From: an uncultured cyanobacterium
Lineage (GTDB): Bacteria > Cyanobacteriota > Cyanobacteriia > Cyanobacteriales > Nostocaceae
Assembly (NCBI GenBank): GCA_903848645.1
Contig: CAINGU010000024.1
Span: 1 to 60,017 of the forward strand
Length of the DNA: 60,017 nucleotides
Reading direction: 5' to 3'
Both the position numbers and the translations under genes were made by a program. This document shows positions 17,356 to 27,165 of this stretch, in pieces; the stretch's first letter is position 1, and each line of letters starts with the position of its first letter. The notes beneath the pieces are model-generated. The model was not told the origin of the DNA and did not search any database. It saw nothing but the letters and a program-made list of their open reading frames with translations.

Positions 17356-18396
17356 ATGATTATTGTCATGAAAGTTGGTTCCCCCCAAGACGAAATAAAT
17401 CGGATTACCACAGAATTATCTAGCTGGGGACTAACACCAGAAAAAATTATTGGTCAACATAAAGTAGTCATTGCTTTAGTTGGGGAAACTGCGGATTTAG
17501 ATCCGCCCCGCATTCAAGAATTAAGCCCATGGATTGAACAAGTATTACGAGTGGAAGTACCCTATAAACGAGCCAGTCGCCAATTCCGTCACGGACAAGC
17601 CTCTGAGGTGGTGGTGAATACTCCTCAAGGTGATGTGGTGTTTGGTGAACATCATCCTTTGGTAGTTGTCGCTGGACCCTGTTCCGTGGAAAATGAAGAG
17701 ATGATTGTGGAAACGGCGCTGCGGGTAAAAGCTGCGGGAGCGAAGTTTCTGCGAGGTGGAGCATATAAACCCCGAACTTCACCTTATGCTTTTCAAGGTC
17801 ATGGTGAAAGTGCTTTGGAATTGTTAGCTACAGCCCGGAAAGTCAGCGGACTGGGGATTATTACGGAAGTAATGGATACCGAAGACTTGGAGAAAATTGG
17901 CGAAGTTGCCGATGTGATTCAGGTGGGGGCGAGAAATATGCAGAACTTTGCCATGCTGAAGAAGGTGGGAGCGCAACCCAAACCAGTGCTGTTAAAACGC
18001 GGTATGGCTGCCACTATTGAAGACTGGTTAATGGCGGCTGAGTATATTTTAGCGGCGGGTAATCCCAATGTGATTTTGTGTGAACGGGGAATTAGAACTT
18101 TTGACCGTCAGTATACTCGCAATACTCTAGATTTATCGGTTGTGCCGGTGTTGCGGAAACTGACACACCTACCGATCATGATTGATCCTAGTCATGGTGT
18201 GGGGTGGTCCGAGTTTGTCCCTTCTATGTCCATGGCGGCGATCGCTGCGGGTACAGATTCGCTGATGATAGAAGTGCATCCTCACCCAGCCAAAGCCTTA
18301 TCTGATGGACCCCAATCTTTAACCCCAGACCTTTTTGATAAATTAATGTCAGAATTGGCGGTAATTGGTAAAGTTATGGGACGCTGGCCACAATAA
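17356..18396 (+). CDS. aroF: 3-deoxy-7-phosphoheptulonate synthase, AroF type I-beta, 346 aa
   Basis: It condenses phosphoenolpyruvate with erythrose 4-phosphate, the first step of the shikimate pathway. Residues 1-70 form the small ferredoxin-like domain of this subgroup (MIIVMKVGSP onward). The barrel follows with VVAGPCSVEN, GAKFLRGGAYKPRTSPY, IQVGARNMQNF, KRGMAATIEDW, CERGIRTFD and IDPSHGVG, all diagnostic. AAGGA sits correctly before the first ATG. A second, unrelated-class DAHP synthase lies at 57459-58502. Confidence 0.95.
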   Translation: MIIVMKVGSPQDEINRITTELSSWGLTPEKIIGQHKVVIALVGETADLDPPRIQELSPWIEQVLRVEVPYKRASRQFRHGQASEVVVNTPQGDVVFGEHHPLVVVAGPCSVENEEMIVETALRVKAAGAKFLRGGAYKPRTSPYAFQGHGESALELLATARKVSGLGIITEVMDTEDLEKIGEVADVIQVGARNMQNFAMLKKVGAQPKPVLLKRGMAATIEDWLMAAEYILAAGNPNVILCERGIRTFDRQYTRNTLDLSVVPVLRKLTHLPIMIDPSHGVGWSEFVPSMSMAAIAAGTDSLMIEVHPHPAKALSDGPQSLTPDLFDKLMSELAVIGKVMGRWPQ

Positions 18397-18402
18397 GATT
18401 AA

Positions 18403-18488
18403 GATTCGTCGGTTGGGTTGACGCAAGGAAACCCAATATTTTCGCAACTTTGTTGGCTTACGCTGTCGCTTAATCCAACCTACGAATC
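18403..18488. repeat. 86-bp foldback element (MITE-like)
   Basis: The ends GATTCGTCGGTTGGGTTGA and TTAATCCAACCTACGAATC are inverted copies with three mismatches. They enclose about 48 bases of GC-rich sequence. No coding capacity. It lies between convergent genes and could act as a transcription barrier. Confidence 0.8.
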
Positions 18489-18511
18489 ATCCAGATGAAA
18501 TCCGCTGTAAA

Positions 18512-19762
18512 TTATCGAGAAGCAACTTGTGGATCTACCCAAATTCTAGCTCTTTCACCAAAAGTTACCGCCTGATCTCCCTCTGCTGACATATCTATAG
18601 TTTTGCCATCATTAGCCACTTGCATCAAAGGCCAATTTTCTTCACCTAGTTCACCAGAACGGAATAATACATTATTGGGTTGCTTTTTACTCCAACCTAA
18701 TAAAATGGCGATTTTTTCGTGATCATCTTGTGATTGTACTGGATGAACTACATTGATATTATTTTGTTGACGATTCCAAATTACAGCCTGATCTGTAGCA
18801 TCTGCTGTGTTGAAAAGAGCCACAAATTTACGTGCTAGAAAGCGATCGCCTTTTTCAGACCAACTCACAGGCACTAATACCCCTATTTTACCATTATCAT
18901 CCGCTTCTTCAGATAAACCTGCCTGTTTATTTAATAACGGATCACTGACTTTACCCGTTGATGTCATCACCCGCAACCGTTTAGTTTGTCTATCTTCCAT
19001 AAACAACACACTATTAACTCGGCTATTGTGCATTTCGGGTTTTACTTCCATTTGCACCCGGCTATAAATCGCATATTTGCCATCAGGGGAAACTACAGGG
19101 ATACTGCGGTAGTAGCGGACACCAGAACCACCTTGCTTACCAATTGCTTCCTGAGTGGACATAATCCATTGCCAAGGGATGGGATGGGGACTACCTATAG
19201 GATCAGTTTGTGTCATTTCTGACTCATTTGACTGTTCACTTACAGATATTTCTCCATTTTTAGGTGTAACTGTTGATGTTGCTAATTCTTGAGATTCAGA
19301 ATCCACAGTTTCCAAAGAATTTAAATTCGCTTCTTCTTTTGCGTCTTTTAATTTTTGGATGACATTAACTTGATTCACAGATGTTTGTTCTTGATGTTGT
19401 CCAACATTAACTGATGGTAAAGTTTCGCTAACAACATTATTCCCCAATTGAGAATTCTCTTTTTCTGCCCCTGCAAGCAATCTATCGGTTGGTAATGACT
19501 GTATTCCTTCCCCAATAGATATTTTTCCTGTCTGAGAGTTGACTTGAGCAAATTGTAAATTTAGTTTCCCATTAATAGCACTTTCTGCCAATTTTGCATT
19601 AGATTTGCCATTCACTGAACTATTTTTTGCTACTTCTAATTGTTTCGCTAAAGTAGCATGAAGAGACATTCCTACAAAGGGTGAAATGACAATAACAATG
19701 GCAATGTACTTGATAAATGGTTTAACACGGAACCATCCTGACACCAAAAGGGGTTTAAGCAT
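18512..19762 (-). CDS. Membrane-anchored protein with C-terminal propeller-like domain, 416 aa
   Basis: A single N-terminal membrane helix (IKYIAIVIVISPFVGMSL, about residues 18-35) anchors it. Residues 45-190 are Ser/Thr/Asn/Gln-rich and probably disordered. Residues 195-416 contain repeated strands such as IPVVSPDGKYAIYSRVQ, VPVSWSEKGDRFLARKF and ILLGWSKKQPNNVLF, like blades of a TolB/WD-type beta propeller. I know it as a conserved cyanobacterial protein without a function. It is monocistronic with a long upstream region. Confidence 0.72.
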   Translation of the reverse strand: MLKPLLVSGWFRVKPFIKYIAIVIVISPFVGMSLHATLAKQLEVAKNSSVNGKSNAKLAESAINGKLNLQFAQVNSQTGKISIGEGIQSLPTDRLLAGAEKENSQLGNNVVSETLPSVNVGQHQEQTSVNQVNVIQKLKDAKEEANLNSLETVDSESQELATSTVTPKNGEISVSEQSNESEMTQTDPIGSPHPIPWQWIMSTQEAIGKQGGSGVRYYRSIPVVSPDGKYAIYSRVQMEVKPEMHNSRVNSVLFMEDRQTKRLRVMTSTGKVSDPLLNKQAGLSEEADDNGKIGVLVPVSWSEKGDRFLARKFVALFNTADATDQAVIWNRQQNNINVVHPVQSQDDHEKIAILLGWSKKQPNNVLFRSGELGEENWPLMQVANDGKTIDMSAEGDQAVTFGERARIWVDPQVASR

Positions 19763-20692
19763 GATGAGACTCTCTAGGGGCAGTTGCTAAGTGCGGGCAG
19801 TATCTATACAAAAATGAGAAAAGCTATGACTATATGTATATCAACAAACCAAAAGCTTTCACGAGATAATTTATTCAAATGTTGCATCGCTTTACAAAAG
19901 TTTTAATGTCACCATTCACCTCCTCATAATCTTTACATAATTTAGATAAAGACGTAGTTAAAGTTAACAGTAAATTACATCTGTCAATAACTGTCGTCAT
20001 TAATGCTGGTTTAGGTTATATCTATATTCAATTCACAGCATATTTCAGGTAAATGAGGTACAAATTTTCATCACAAAGCCTTGTACCTAAAGGATTTTAC
20101 TGCTGACCGCTGACCGCTCAAAGCTGCTGTAAGTTTAAAACAAGCTGTCATGTTTATATCTGACTATAACAGTGCAGTTTTTATCCAATTAAAATCCTCT
20201 GTTTCTAGCAAGTTTAGACCAACTGATGCACAATCAACAATAAACAAAAACATTAAATTAACATACCCAAAATCACAACCTGCAACTTACATCCGTAAAT
20301 GCTGCGATTAAGCAAAAGTAGTTTATCTTCAAATTGGGCAATTATTGAATAATTTTGATTTAGTAGAGAAATGGCTAACTGAAAAACACAGCTAGACACA
20401 CAAAACCCATTAATAGTAGATGCGATTGGCGATCACTTTTCTAGCCGAAGGCATCCCTAAACTAATTATTGTTTAGATATTATAGTTTATCAAGGCCGTT
20501 TTCGCTGAACCAATACAAAACACTATACCACCAAACCTTTAAAATTCATATCTTGTCCTCAAAAATGCTATGGCTTGTTTCCCGCAGGTTACATGATTCC
20601 ATTAATATTCACATTGAGTCAGTTGTCAGTGATAGGGAACACACTTACCATTGATTTATGACTCATAACGCATGATTAATAATTAATAACTA
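19763..20692. other. 930-bp gap, promoters and decayed DNA
   Basis: No convincing gene is seen. It holds the upstream region of the minus-strand membrane protein, a short CTGACCGCTGACCGCTC repeat near 20104, an ATGCCTTCGGC-type repeat in inverse orientation (20443-20453), and scattered stop-filled stretches, for example near 20330, that may be relics of genes I cannot name. Confidence 0.5.
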
Positions 20693-21694
20693 ATGAAAGT
20701 AGTATTTTTTGGCACTCCTGATTTTGCAGTTCCCACCTTGGAAAAACTCTTGGAAAATAAGGATTTTGAGGTATTAGGAGTTGTTACACAACCGGATAAA
20801 CGTCGAGAACGTGGGAATAAACTAACACCTTCACCAGTGAAAGCTTTGGCTACAGATCATCATATCCCAGTCTGGCAACCGGAAAGACTCAAAAAAGATG
20901 TTGAAACCTTAACACAACTCAAGCAGATAGAAGCAGATGTATTTGTAGTTATTGCTTATGGGCAAATTTTGTCTAAGAAGATATTAGATATGCCCAAGCT
21001 AGGTTGTGTAAATGTACATGGTTCAATTTTACCCCAGTATCGGGGGGCTGCGCCAATTCAATGGAGTGTATATAACGGAGAAACAGAAACGGGGATCACA
21101 ACTATTTTAATGGATAAGGGTATGGATACTGGGGATATGCTGCTGAAAACGAATACACCGATTGAATTACTAGATAATGCTCAAGTTTTAGCCGAAAAGC
21201 TGGCTATCTCTGGTGCAGAGTTACTAATAGAAACCCTGTACAAACTAGAACGTCAGGAAATCAAACCCATTCCTCAAGATCATACTGCCGCCACTTACGC
21301 ATCTTTGATTCAAAAGCCAGACTATAGCTTAGACTGGGGACAAACTGCCATCCAATTACATAATCAAATTCGCGGATTTTATCCTCATTGTACCGCCAGC
21401 TTTCGCAACCAACCATTAAAAATCACGGCGACTGTTCCCCTAGAGGCTGCGTATATTCAAGAATTACCAGAGCAGTTACCAGAAAAAATCCACAAAATCC
21501 CCAACTTGTCAACTATATCAGGTGAACCGGGAGAAGTAGTTAATATTACTAAAGGACTAGGAGCAATTGTCCAAACAGGTGCAGGTTTATTACTGCTGCG
21601 AGAAGTGCAGCTAACAGGTAAACGTCCCCAGTCAGGATGGGATTTTGTCAATGGAACTCGTTTAACCGTTGGAGAGATGATTGGTAATGGGTAA
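20693..21694 (+). CDS. fmt: Methionyl-tRNA formyltransferase
   Basis: It formylates initiator Met-tRNA with 10-formyl-tetrahydrofolate. The 333-residue protein starts [20 protein letters not shown], holds [19 protein letters not shown] with the catalytic His/Asn region, and [14 protein letters not shown]; the C-terminal OB-like domain follows. Length is normal. The last codons (ATT GGT AAT GGG TAA) lie in a heptamer array, so the extreme C-terminus and stop are supplied by repeat DNA. Confidence 0.95.
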   Translation: MKVVFFGTPDFAVPTLEKLLENKDFEVLGVVTQPDKRRERGNKLTPSPVKALATDHHIPVWQPERLKKDVETLTQLKQIEADVFVVIAYGQILSKKILDMPKLGCVNVHGSILPQYRGAAPIQWSVYNGETETGITTILMDKGMDTGDMLLKTNTPIELLDNAQVLAEKLAISGAELLIETLYKLERQEIKPIPQDHTAATYASLIQKPDYSLDWGQTAIQLHNQIRGFYPHCTASFRNQPLKITATVPLEAAYIQELPEQLPEKIHKIPNLSTISGEPGEVVNITKGLGAIVQTGAGLLLLREVQLTGKRPQSGWDFVNGTRLTVGEMIGNG

Positions 21695-21786
21695 TGGGTA
21701 ATGGGTAATGGGTAATGGGTAATTGGTAATTGGTAATGGGTAATGGGTAATGGACAACGGACAACGGACAACTGACAACTGACAAC
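21683..21786. repeat. STRR array: ten GGTAATG/T units then five GACAACG/T units
   Basis: Heptamers GGTAATG or GGTAATT run ten times (21683-21752), then GACAACG/GACAACT nearly five times. It starts inside fmt and ends seven bases before the convergent DUF6464 gene. Confidence 0.92.
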
Positions 21787-21792
21787 AGACTA

Positions 21793-22143
21793 CTAATTTT
21801 CATAGAACCGGCAGGATTTACAGGGTCCTTCTGGGTTAACTGCACAACGAATAAGTTCGGAAAGAGCATTATAGTTACAGGTAGCATCACCAATAACCCA
21901 ACGTCCCTCTACTAAACTTTTTTCTTCTGGTCTTTGAGCTTTTTGTACATAAATAGCGATATTGTGTAAACTATAGCGTCCTCCTTTAAGCTGATACCCG
22001 TGACGACGCTCTAATACTGCATAGGTTTTTCCGTCAAAATCAAGATAGTTTCCCGGTTCGGGTGTCCAATCAAGCTGTAATTTACCAAGAGACTGACGCG
22101 GATGTGTCAAAATTACCTCAGTGGGTAACAAATTTTGCTCCAT
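21793..22143 (-). CDS. DUF6464-family protein, 116 aa
   Basis: A small cyanobacterial protein without known function. The N-terminal part contains VILTHPRQSLGKLQLDW and YAVLERRHGYQLKGGRY. The C-terminus has a cysteine cluster: ATCNYNA, IRCAVNPEG, CKSCRFYEN. Four Cys in about 35 residues suggest a metal site or disulfides. It is convergent with fmt across a heptamer array. Confidence 0.75.
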   Translation of the reverse strand: MEQNLLPTEVILTHPRQSLGKLQLDWTPEPGNYLDFDGKTYAVLERRHGYQLKGGRYSLHNIAIYVQKAQRPEEKSLVEGRWVIGDATCNYNALSELIRCAVNPEGPCKSCRFYEN

Positions 22144-22893
<750 letters not shown>

Positions 22894-22923
22894 GAATTTC
22901 ATTTCTAAATTCTTGGTAGTTTA

Positions 22924-22983
22924 GTGCTGAGGACTGAGAATGGGAGAAACATCGAGATTCTTCCCTCATTCCTCAGCATTTTT
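22924..22983 (+). terminator. Terminator of psaC
   Basis: TGCTGAGGA...TGAGAATGGGAG pairs with CTTCCCTCATTCCTCAGCA to form a long hairpin followed by five T residues. Confidence 0.8.
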
Positions 22984-22999
22984 ATGAGAGGAGTCAGGA

Positions 23000-23105
23000 G
23001 GAAGAAAGAAGGAAGAAAGAAGGAAGAAAGAAGGAAGAAAGAAGGAAGAAAGAAGGAAGAAAGAAGGAAGAAAGAAGGAAGAAAGAAGGAAGAAAGAAGG
23101 AAGAA
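23000..23105. repeat. Tandem array, nine perfect 11-bp units (GGAAGAAAGAA)
   Basis: Nine exact copies plus seven bases. Flanks GAGTCAG (before) and TTACCCAGTCCCCAAT (after) match those of the heptamer array at 7896, so the two arrays are versions of the same element with different unit length. Frames through it are not genes. Confidence 0.93.
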
Positions 23106-23210
23106 TAAAATTACCCAGTCCCCAATTTGCTTTTATTTGCTAAAGTGGCTGATCTATCCCAGCAACTATACTTAAAATTTAATCATCCTGAAACCGGAGT
23201 GGTTTAAGCA

Positions 23211-25106
23211 ATGTGTGGAATAGTTGGATATATAGGCACTCAGGCAGCGACAGATATTTTACTGGCTGGACTAGAAAAATTAGAATATAGAGGTTACGAC
23301 TCCGCAGGAATTGCCACTATTTGGGAAGGTGATGTGCATTGTGTGCGGGCTAAGGGCAAATTACTCAACCTGCGTTCTAAACTGGAACAAATCGAAAATC
23401 CTGCCCAAATTGGGATTGGTCACACGCGCTGGGCAACTCATGGTAAACCAGAAGAATATAATGCCCATCCTCATTTAGATACGGCATTGCGGATAGCGGT
23501 GGTGCAAAATGGCATTATTGAAAATTATCGAGAGTTACGCGAACACCTAAAGGCGCTAGGACACGAATTCCGTTCGGAAACAGATACAGAAGTTATTCCC
23601 CATTTGATTGCTGAATGTTTAAAGCATACTTCTGAAAATCCTACTTCCCCTTCGGTGTTTTTAGATGCGGTGCGGGAAGCTGTGAGTAAATTGGAGGGGG
23701 CTTATGCTATTGCTGCTATTTCTGCTGACTACCCTGATGAATTGATTGTAGTCCGCCAACAAGCTCCCTTAGTGATTGGGTTTGGACAGGGTGAGTTTTT
23801 CTGTGCTTCCGATACCCCGGCGATTGTTCCCTATACCCGCGCTGTATTGTCCCTAGAAAACGGTGAAATTGCTCGTTTGACTCCTTTAGGGGTGGAAGTG
23901 TATAACTTTGCTGGACATCGTTTAAAGAAGCATCCCCGTACCCTGAACTGGAATCCCATTATGGTGGAAAAGCAGGGATTCAAACATTTTATGCTCAAAG
24001 AAATCTATGAGCAACCGGGAGTGGTACGGGATTGTTTGGAGGCTTATTTCCCCACAGTAGAGAACGCCCAAATCACGGCTGAATCACCGGTGAAATTGGA
24101 TTTACCAGCGGATTTTTATGCAAATTTAGAACAAATTCAAATTGTCGCTTGTGGTACAAGTTGGCACGCTGCGTTAGTGGGTAAATACTTATTAGAACAA
24201 TTAGCAGGAATTCCTACTCAAGTACAATATGCTTCAGAATTTCGCTATGCACCATCACCGCTAACGGCTCATACTCTGACTATTGGTGTAACTCAATCTG
24301 GGGAAACTGCTGATACTTTGGCGGCTTTGTCTATGGAAAAAGAACGCCGTCAAGGAAAGGAAGCTAAGTATCAAGCGCGACTTTTGGGGATTACTAATCG
24401 TCCAGAAAGTAGTTTAAGTAATATGGTTGCAAATATTATCAATACTCATGGGGGAATTGAAATTGGTGTAGCTGCGACGAAAACTTTTGTGGCCCAATTG
24501 ATGGCGTTTTATGCTTTGGCGTTAGATTTAGCTTATCGTCGTCAAGAAATTAGTTTGTCAAGATTTGAGGAAATTCTCACGGGTTTACGGCAGTTACCAG
24601 GGGAAATTGAAGCGATTTTAGAAACTCAAGAACGTTATATTGAGCATTTAGTACATGACTTTTCAGAAACGAAAGATTTTATCTTTATTGGTAGAGGAAT
24701 TAATTTTCCGATTGCTTTAGAAGGGGCTTTAAAATTAAAGGAAATTAGCTATATTCATGCGGAAGGATATCCAGCGGGAGAAATGAAACATGGACCAATT
24801 GCGTTGTTAGATGCAAAAGTTCCGGTGGTAGCGATCGCTGTTCCTGGTAATGTATATGAAAAGGTGATTTCTAATGCCCAAGAAGCAAAAGCCAGAGATT
24901 CCCGGTTAATTGGGGTAACATCTGTGAAAGATGGTGAAGCGGCGGAAATCTTTAATGATTTAATTCCGGTTTCCGAAGTTGAGGAAATTCTTTCCCCAAT
25001 TCTCACGGTTATTCCATTGCAATTGTTAGCCTATCATATTGCGGCGCGGCGAGGTTTGGATGTAGATCAACCAAGGAATTTGGCTAAGTCTGTGACTGTT
25101 GAATAA
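23211..25106 (+). CDS. glmS: Glucosamine-fructose-6-phosphate aminotransferase (isomerizing)
   Basis: It makes glucosamine 6-phosphate from fructose 6-phosphate and glutamine, the first step toward UDP-GlcNAc for the cell wall. Cys2 of MCGIVGYIG becomes the N-terminal nucleophile of the glutaminase domain (GHTRWATHGKP, NGIIENY). Two SIS domains follow, with ACGTSWHA, TQSGETADT, and a second pair near GRGINFPIALEGALKLKE. The C-terminal DQPRNLAKSVTVE is canonical. At 631 residues it has the slightly long cyanobacterial size. A convergent hairpin at 25133 ends it. Confidence 0.97.
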   Translation: MCGIVGYIGTQAATDILLAGLEKLEYRGYDSAGIATIWEGDVHCVRAKGKLLNLRSKLEQIENPAQIGIGHTRWATHGKPEEYNAHPHLDTALRIAVVQNGIIENYRELREHLKALGHEFRSETDTEVIPHLIAECLKHTSENPTSPSVFLDAVREAVSKLEGAYAIAAISADYPDELIVVRQQAPLVIGFGQGEFFCASDTPAIVPYTRAVLSLENGEIARLTPLGVEVYNFAGHRLKKHPRTLNWNPIMVEKQGFKHFMLKEIYEQPGVVRDCLEAYFPTVENAQITAESPVKLDLPADFYANLEQIQIVACGTSWHAALVGKYLLEQLAGIPTQVQYASEFRYAPSPLTAHTLTIGVTQSGETADTLAALSMEKERRQGKEAKYQARLLGITNRPESSLSNMVANIINTHGGIEIGVAATKTFVAQLMAFYALALDLAYRRQEISLSRFEEILTGLRQLPGEIEAILETQERYIEHLVHDFSETKDFIFIGRGINFPIALEGALKLKEISYIHAEGYPAGEMKHGPIALLDAKVPVVAIAVPGNVYEKVISNAQEAKARDSRLIGVTSVKDGEAAEIFNDLIPVSEVEEILSPILTVIPLQLLAYHIAARRGLDVDQPRNLAKSVTVE

Positions 25107-25132
25107 TTGATGTTTTGCTGATTTAGTGAATA

Positions 25133-25157
25133 ATTAGGTGGGTATTGCCCACCTAAT
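25133..25157. terminator. Bidirectional terminator-like hairpin
   Basis: ATTAGGTGGG-TATTG-CCCACCTAAT is a perfect 10-bp stem between the convergent glmS and membrane-protein genes. It lacks a T run. Confidence 0.6.
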
Positions 25158-25177
25158 GAAATTGTCTCTTTATGCAG

Positions 25178-26368
25178 TTATTTTTGATTTGTAGACAACC
25201 AGTTATGTAAATCATCCAAACTGGTAAAATCTAATGATACCTCGCTTAATTTTTTTAAAGCAGGTAATGGTAAGCGAGAGATATTAGCGCGTGTGCTTAT
25301 AGGTATTTGTACAAACCATAACCTCTCAGTCAAATGTTGAATAACTAAAATAACAGTTCGTGTAGATTGAATAAGTTCAGACAAATCGCAGTATTTCAAC
25401 TTCTGTTTTCGACATCTTTCATTAATGAACTTATCAATCTTTTCAAGGTAATCTGGGGGTATCAGTTCTCTTTTAGGAGATTCAAATTCGCTTGTATTAC
25501 GACTAATTAATTTATAAAAAGTGCTTACAAGGGACTCCTTATTCTTTTTATTCTCCTTATTTTCCCACCAGACAATGTTGAAGATTTTATTTTCTAATAA
25601 GACTATTTTGCATATTTCAGCTTGACACATTAATACAGTTAATTCTGTAATACGATCATCTAGAAGATCATATATTGAATCTTTTTTTCTCCAATGGAAA
25701 TCTTTTTCCTTACTAGAATCTGGAAAATTAGAGAAAAATAGGGTTTCTAAATTGATTAATAGTGATCGTAATGTATTGAAATAGCTGTCAACCACAATAC
25801 TTGGATCTGCTTTTAGTAATTTTCTATCTATTAATAGCTTGTCGTATAAATTATCTTTCTCAACTTTCACAATTCTCGTTTTCACTTGTGCTATACTCGA
25901 CCAAAAATTTCTAACCATATTCTTTTCTCTTTCTGTTTCTGCTTGTTTCTGTCCTGAAAGGATTTCATAAATTTCACGAAGGTAAATACTTCTAATTTTA
26001 ATTAGCGATTCCCGTATTAACCAAATTGATGATACTTGGTTCTCAATCAAAGAATATAATATCTTTTTGAGTTCCTTAACTTGGTTATTATATTTGACAG
26101 AATTGATAATCGTGTTACCCAAAAGCAAGCTCATTACTGAAACACCGGTTGTGATCAGAGAGGAAAGGATAGATTTATCAGGAATACATTTATAAAAGAA
26201 TTGATCATTAACACATTCTTTAGGAATAGCTAAGAAAAGTTCACACAATTTTGAAAATAGAAAATGTGGAAAATCTAATAAAACTATAAACTGCTTCATA
26301 TCTACTACCATCAGAACTAAAAATGTCATAAAAAATCCAAAATTCAGCAAGTAATACCCCTGAGTCAT
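25178..26368 (-). CDS. Unknown membrane protein with large cytoplasmic part, 396 aa
   Basis: I do not recognise the family. Two hydrophobic stretches are visible: residues about 8-22 (LNFGFFMTFLVLMVV) and 69-86 (ILSSLITTGVSVMSLLLGN). The remaining 300 residues are charged, rich in Lys, Glu, Ile and Leu, and mostly helical. The two motifs LLDDRITELTVL and CDLSELIQSTRTVILVIQHL may be conserved helices. It sits downstream of the ATPase/DUF4276 pair on the same strand, but a hairpin (26445-26467) separates them. Accessory status is inferred from the setting. Confidence 0.62.
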   Translation of the reverse strand: MTQGYYLLNFGFFMTFLVLMVVDMKQFIVLLDFPHFLFSKLCELFLAIPKECVNDQFFYKCIPDKSILSSLITTGVSVMSLLLGNTIINSVKYNNQVKELKKILYSLIENQVSSIWLIRESLIKIRSIYLREIYEILSGQKQAETEREKNMVRNFWSSIAQVKTRIVKVEKDNLYDKLLIDRKLLKADPSIVVDSYFNTLRSLLINLETLFFSNFPDSSKEKDFHWRKKDSIYDLLDDRITELTVLMCQAEICKIVLLENKIFNIVWWENKENKKNKESLVSTFYKLISRNTSEFESPKRELIPPDYLEKIDKFINERCRKQKLKYCDLSELIQSTRTVILVIQHLTERLWFVQIPISTRANISRLPLPALKKLSEVSLDFTSLDDLHNWLSTNQK

Positions 26369-26444
26369 TGCTTTTATCCTTTATAAGTTTCAATGAATTT
26401 TATTAGAATTTATCCTGCTATCGCATTTCATGAAAACAAAAATG

Positions 26445-26467
26445 TACCCCCAATATTAATGGGGGTA
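26445..26467 (-). terminator. Terminator after the ATPase/DUF4276 operon
   Basis: TACCCCC-ATTAATATT-GGGGGTA, read on the minus strand, forms a 7-bp GC stem followed by ACATTTTTG. Confidence 0.6.
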
Positions 26468-26475
26468 TCAATTCC

Positions 26476-27165
26476 TTATTTACTCAATGATTCCAGTCGT
26501 AATAGCCATGAATTAAAATGAGGGCATTTATTCCGAATTACTTCTAGTCCAATTGATTCAGCCAATAATGGACCATAAGTAGATTTTGCTCTTTCATAAT
26601 CAGGAAATTGGGCAATAATACGTTTACTGGGGGCTGTTTCCCTGCTATCATTAATCAACTCAGGAGTTTCATGTTTATCAGCAATAGTCTTGAGAATTGC
26701 AACCCTATCTGAGCAATTATCATAACAGGACTCAAAACAAGTAGGATCAGAAAAAAGATATGCCTCGTATTCATGCAATTGAATGTACGGTATGAATCGA
26801 GGATCATCAATATCATCAGCAAAGCTTTTCTCCAAAAACTCGACTCGTTTGATGGGATTTTGGCGCATAATCTCAGCTTCATCTAATCCTGGAAAATTAT
26901 GATGAATTGCATACAGATCAATCATCGTTGTAAAGAAAGCATCTGTATTTTTATCCTCCGCAAGCGATCGCAAAATGTCATCCTTCATTGGCTGATAATC
27001 ACCATAACCGCTACCACCACGATTAGTTTTACCCTTTTTTCTTCCATGAGCAATGAGTCTAGGGTGGTGCATAAATACTTGATATTGAGTCAAATGTGGT
27101 TGCAGGATAATAGAGGCAAATGTCTGCTCAGTTTGTCCTTCTGCAAATAAATAGAGTCTTACCAT
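26476..27165 (-). CDS. DUF4276 (TOPRIM-like) protein, partner of the upstream ATPase
   Basis: DUF4276 proteins carry a TOPRIM-like fold and commonly pair with OLD-type or AAA ATPases. The N-terminus VRLYLFAEGQTEQTFA contains the metal-binding Glu motif EGxTE. TTMIDLYAIHHNFPG is the typical acidic segment with Asp, and IPYIQLHEYEAYLFSD is the conserved E-rich region. I start it at the ATG 27165: the ATPase stop and this ATG overlap as TAATG, the hallmark of translational coupling; a longer frame to 27201 would lie in the ATPase gene. The pair may be an anti-phage module related in design to OLD/PARIS/RloAB systems; this is inference. Confidence 0.82.
   Translation of the reverse strand: MVRLYLFAEGQTEQTFASIILQPHLTQYQVFMHHPRLIAHGRKKGKTNRGGSGYGDYQPMKDDILRSLAEDKNTDAFFTTMIDLYAIHHNFPGLDEAEIMRQNPIKRVEFLEKSFADDIDDPRFIPYIQLHEYEAYLFSDPTCFESCYDNCSDRVAILKTIADKHETPELINDSRETAPSKRIIAQFPDYERAKSTYGPLLAESIGLEVIRNKCPHFNSWLLRLESLSK

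Noticed and set aside
21457-21893. Minus-strand ORFs over the fmt end
   Set aside because: They translate GGTAATG heptamers as LPITHYP repeats and are shadows of fmt and the STRR.
22924-23175. ORF through the 11-bp tandem array
   Set aside because: Its sequence is low-complexity Lys/Glu/Arg translated from a simple repeat plus the psaC terminator.
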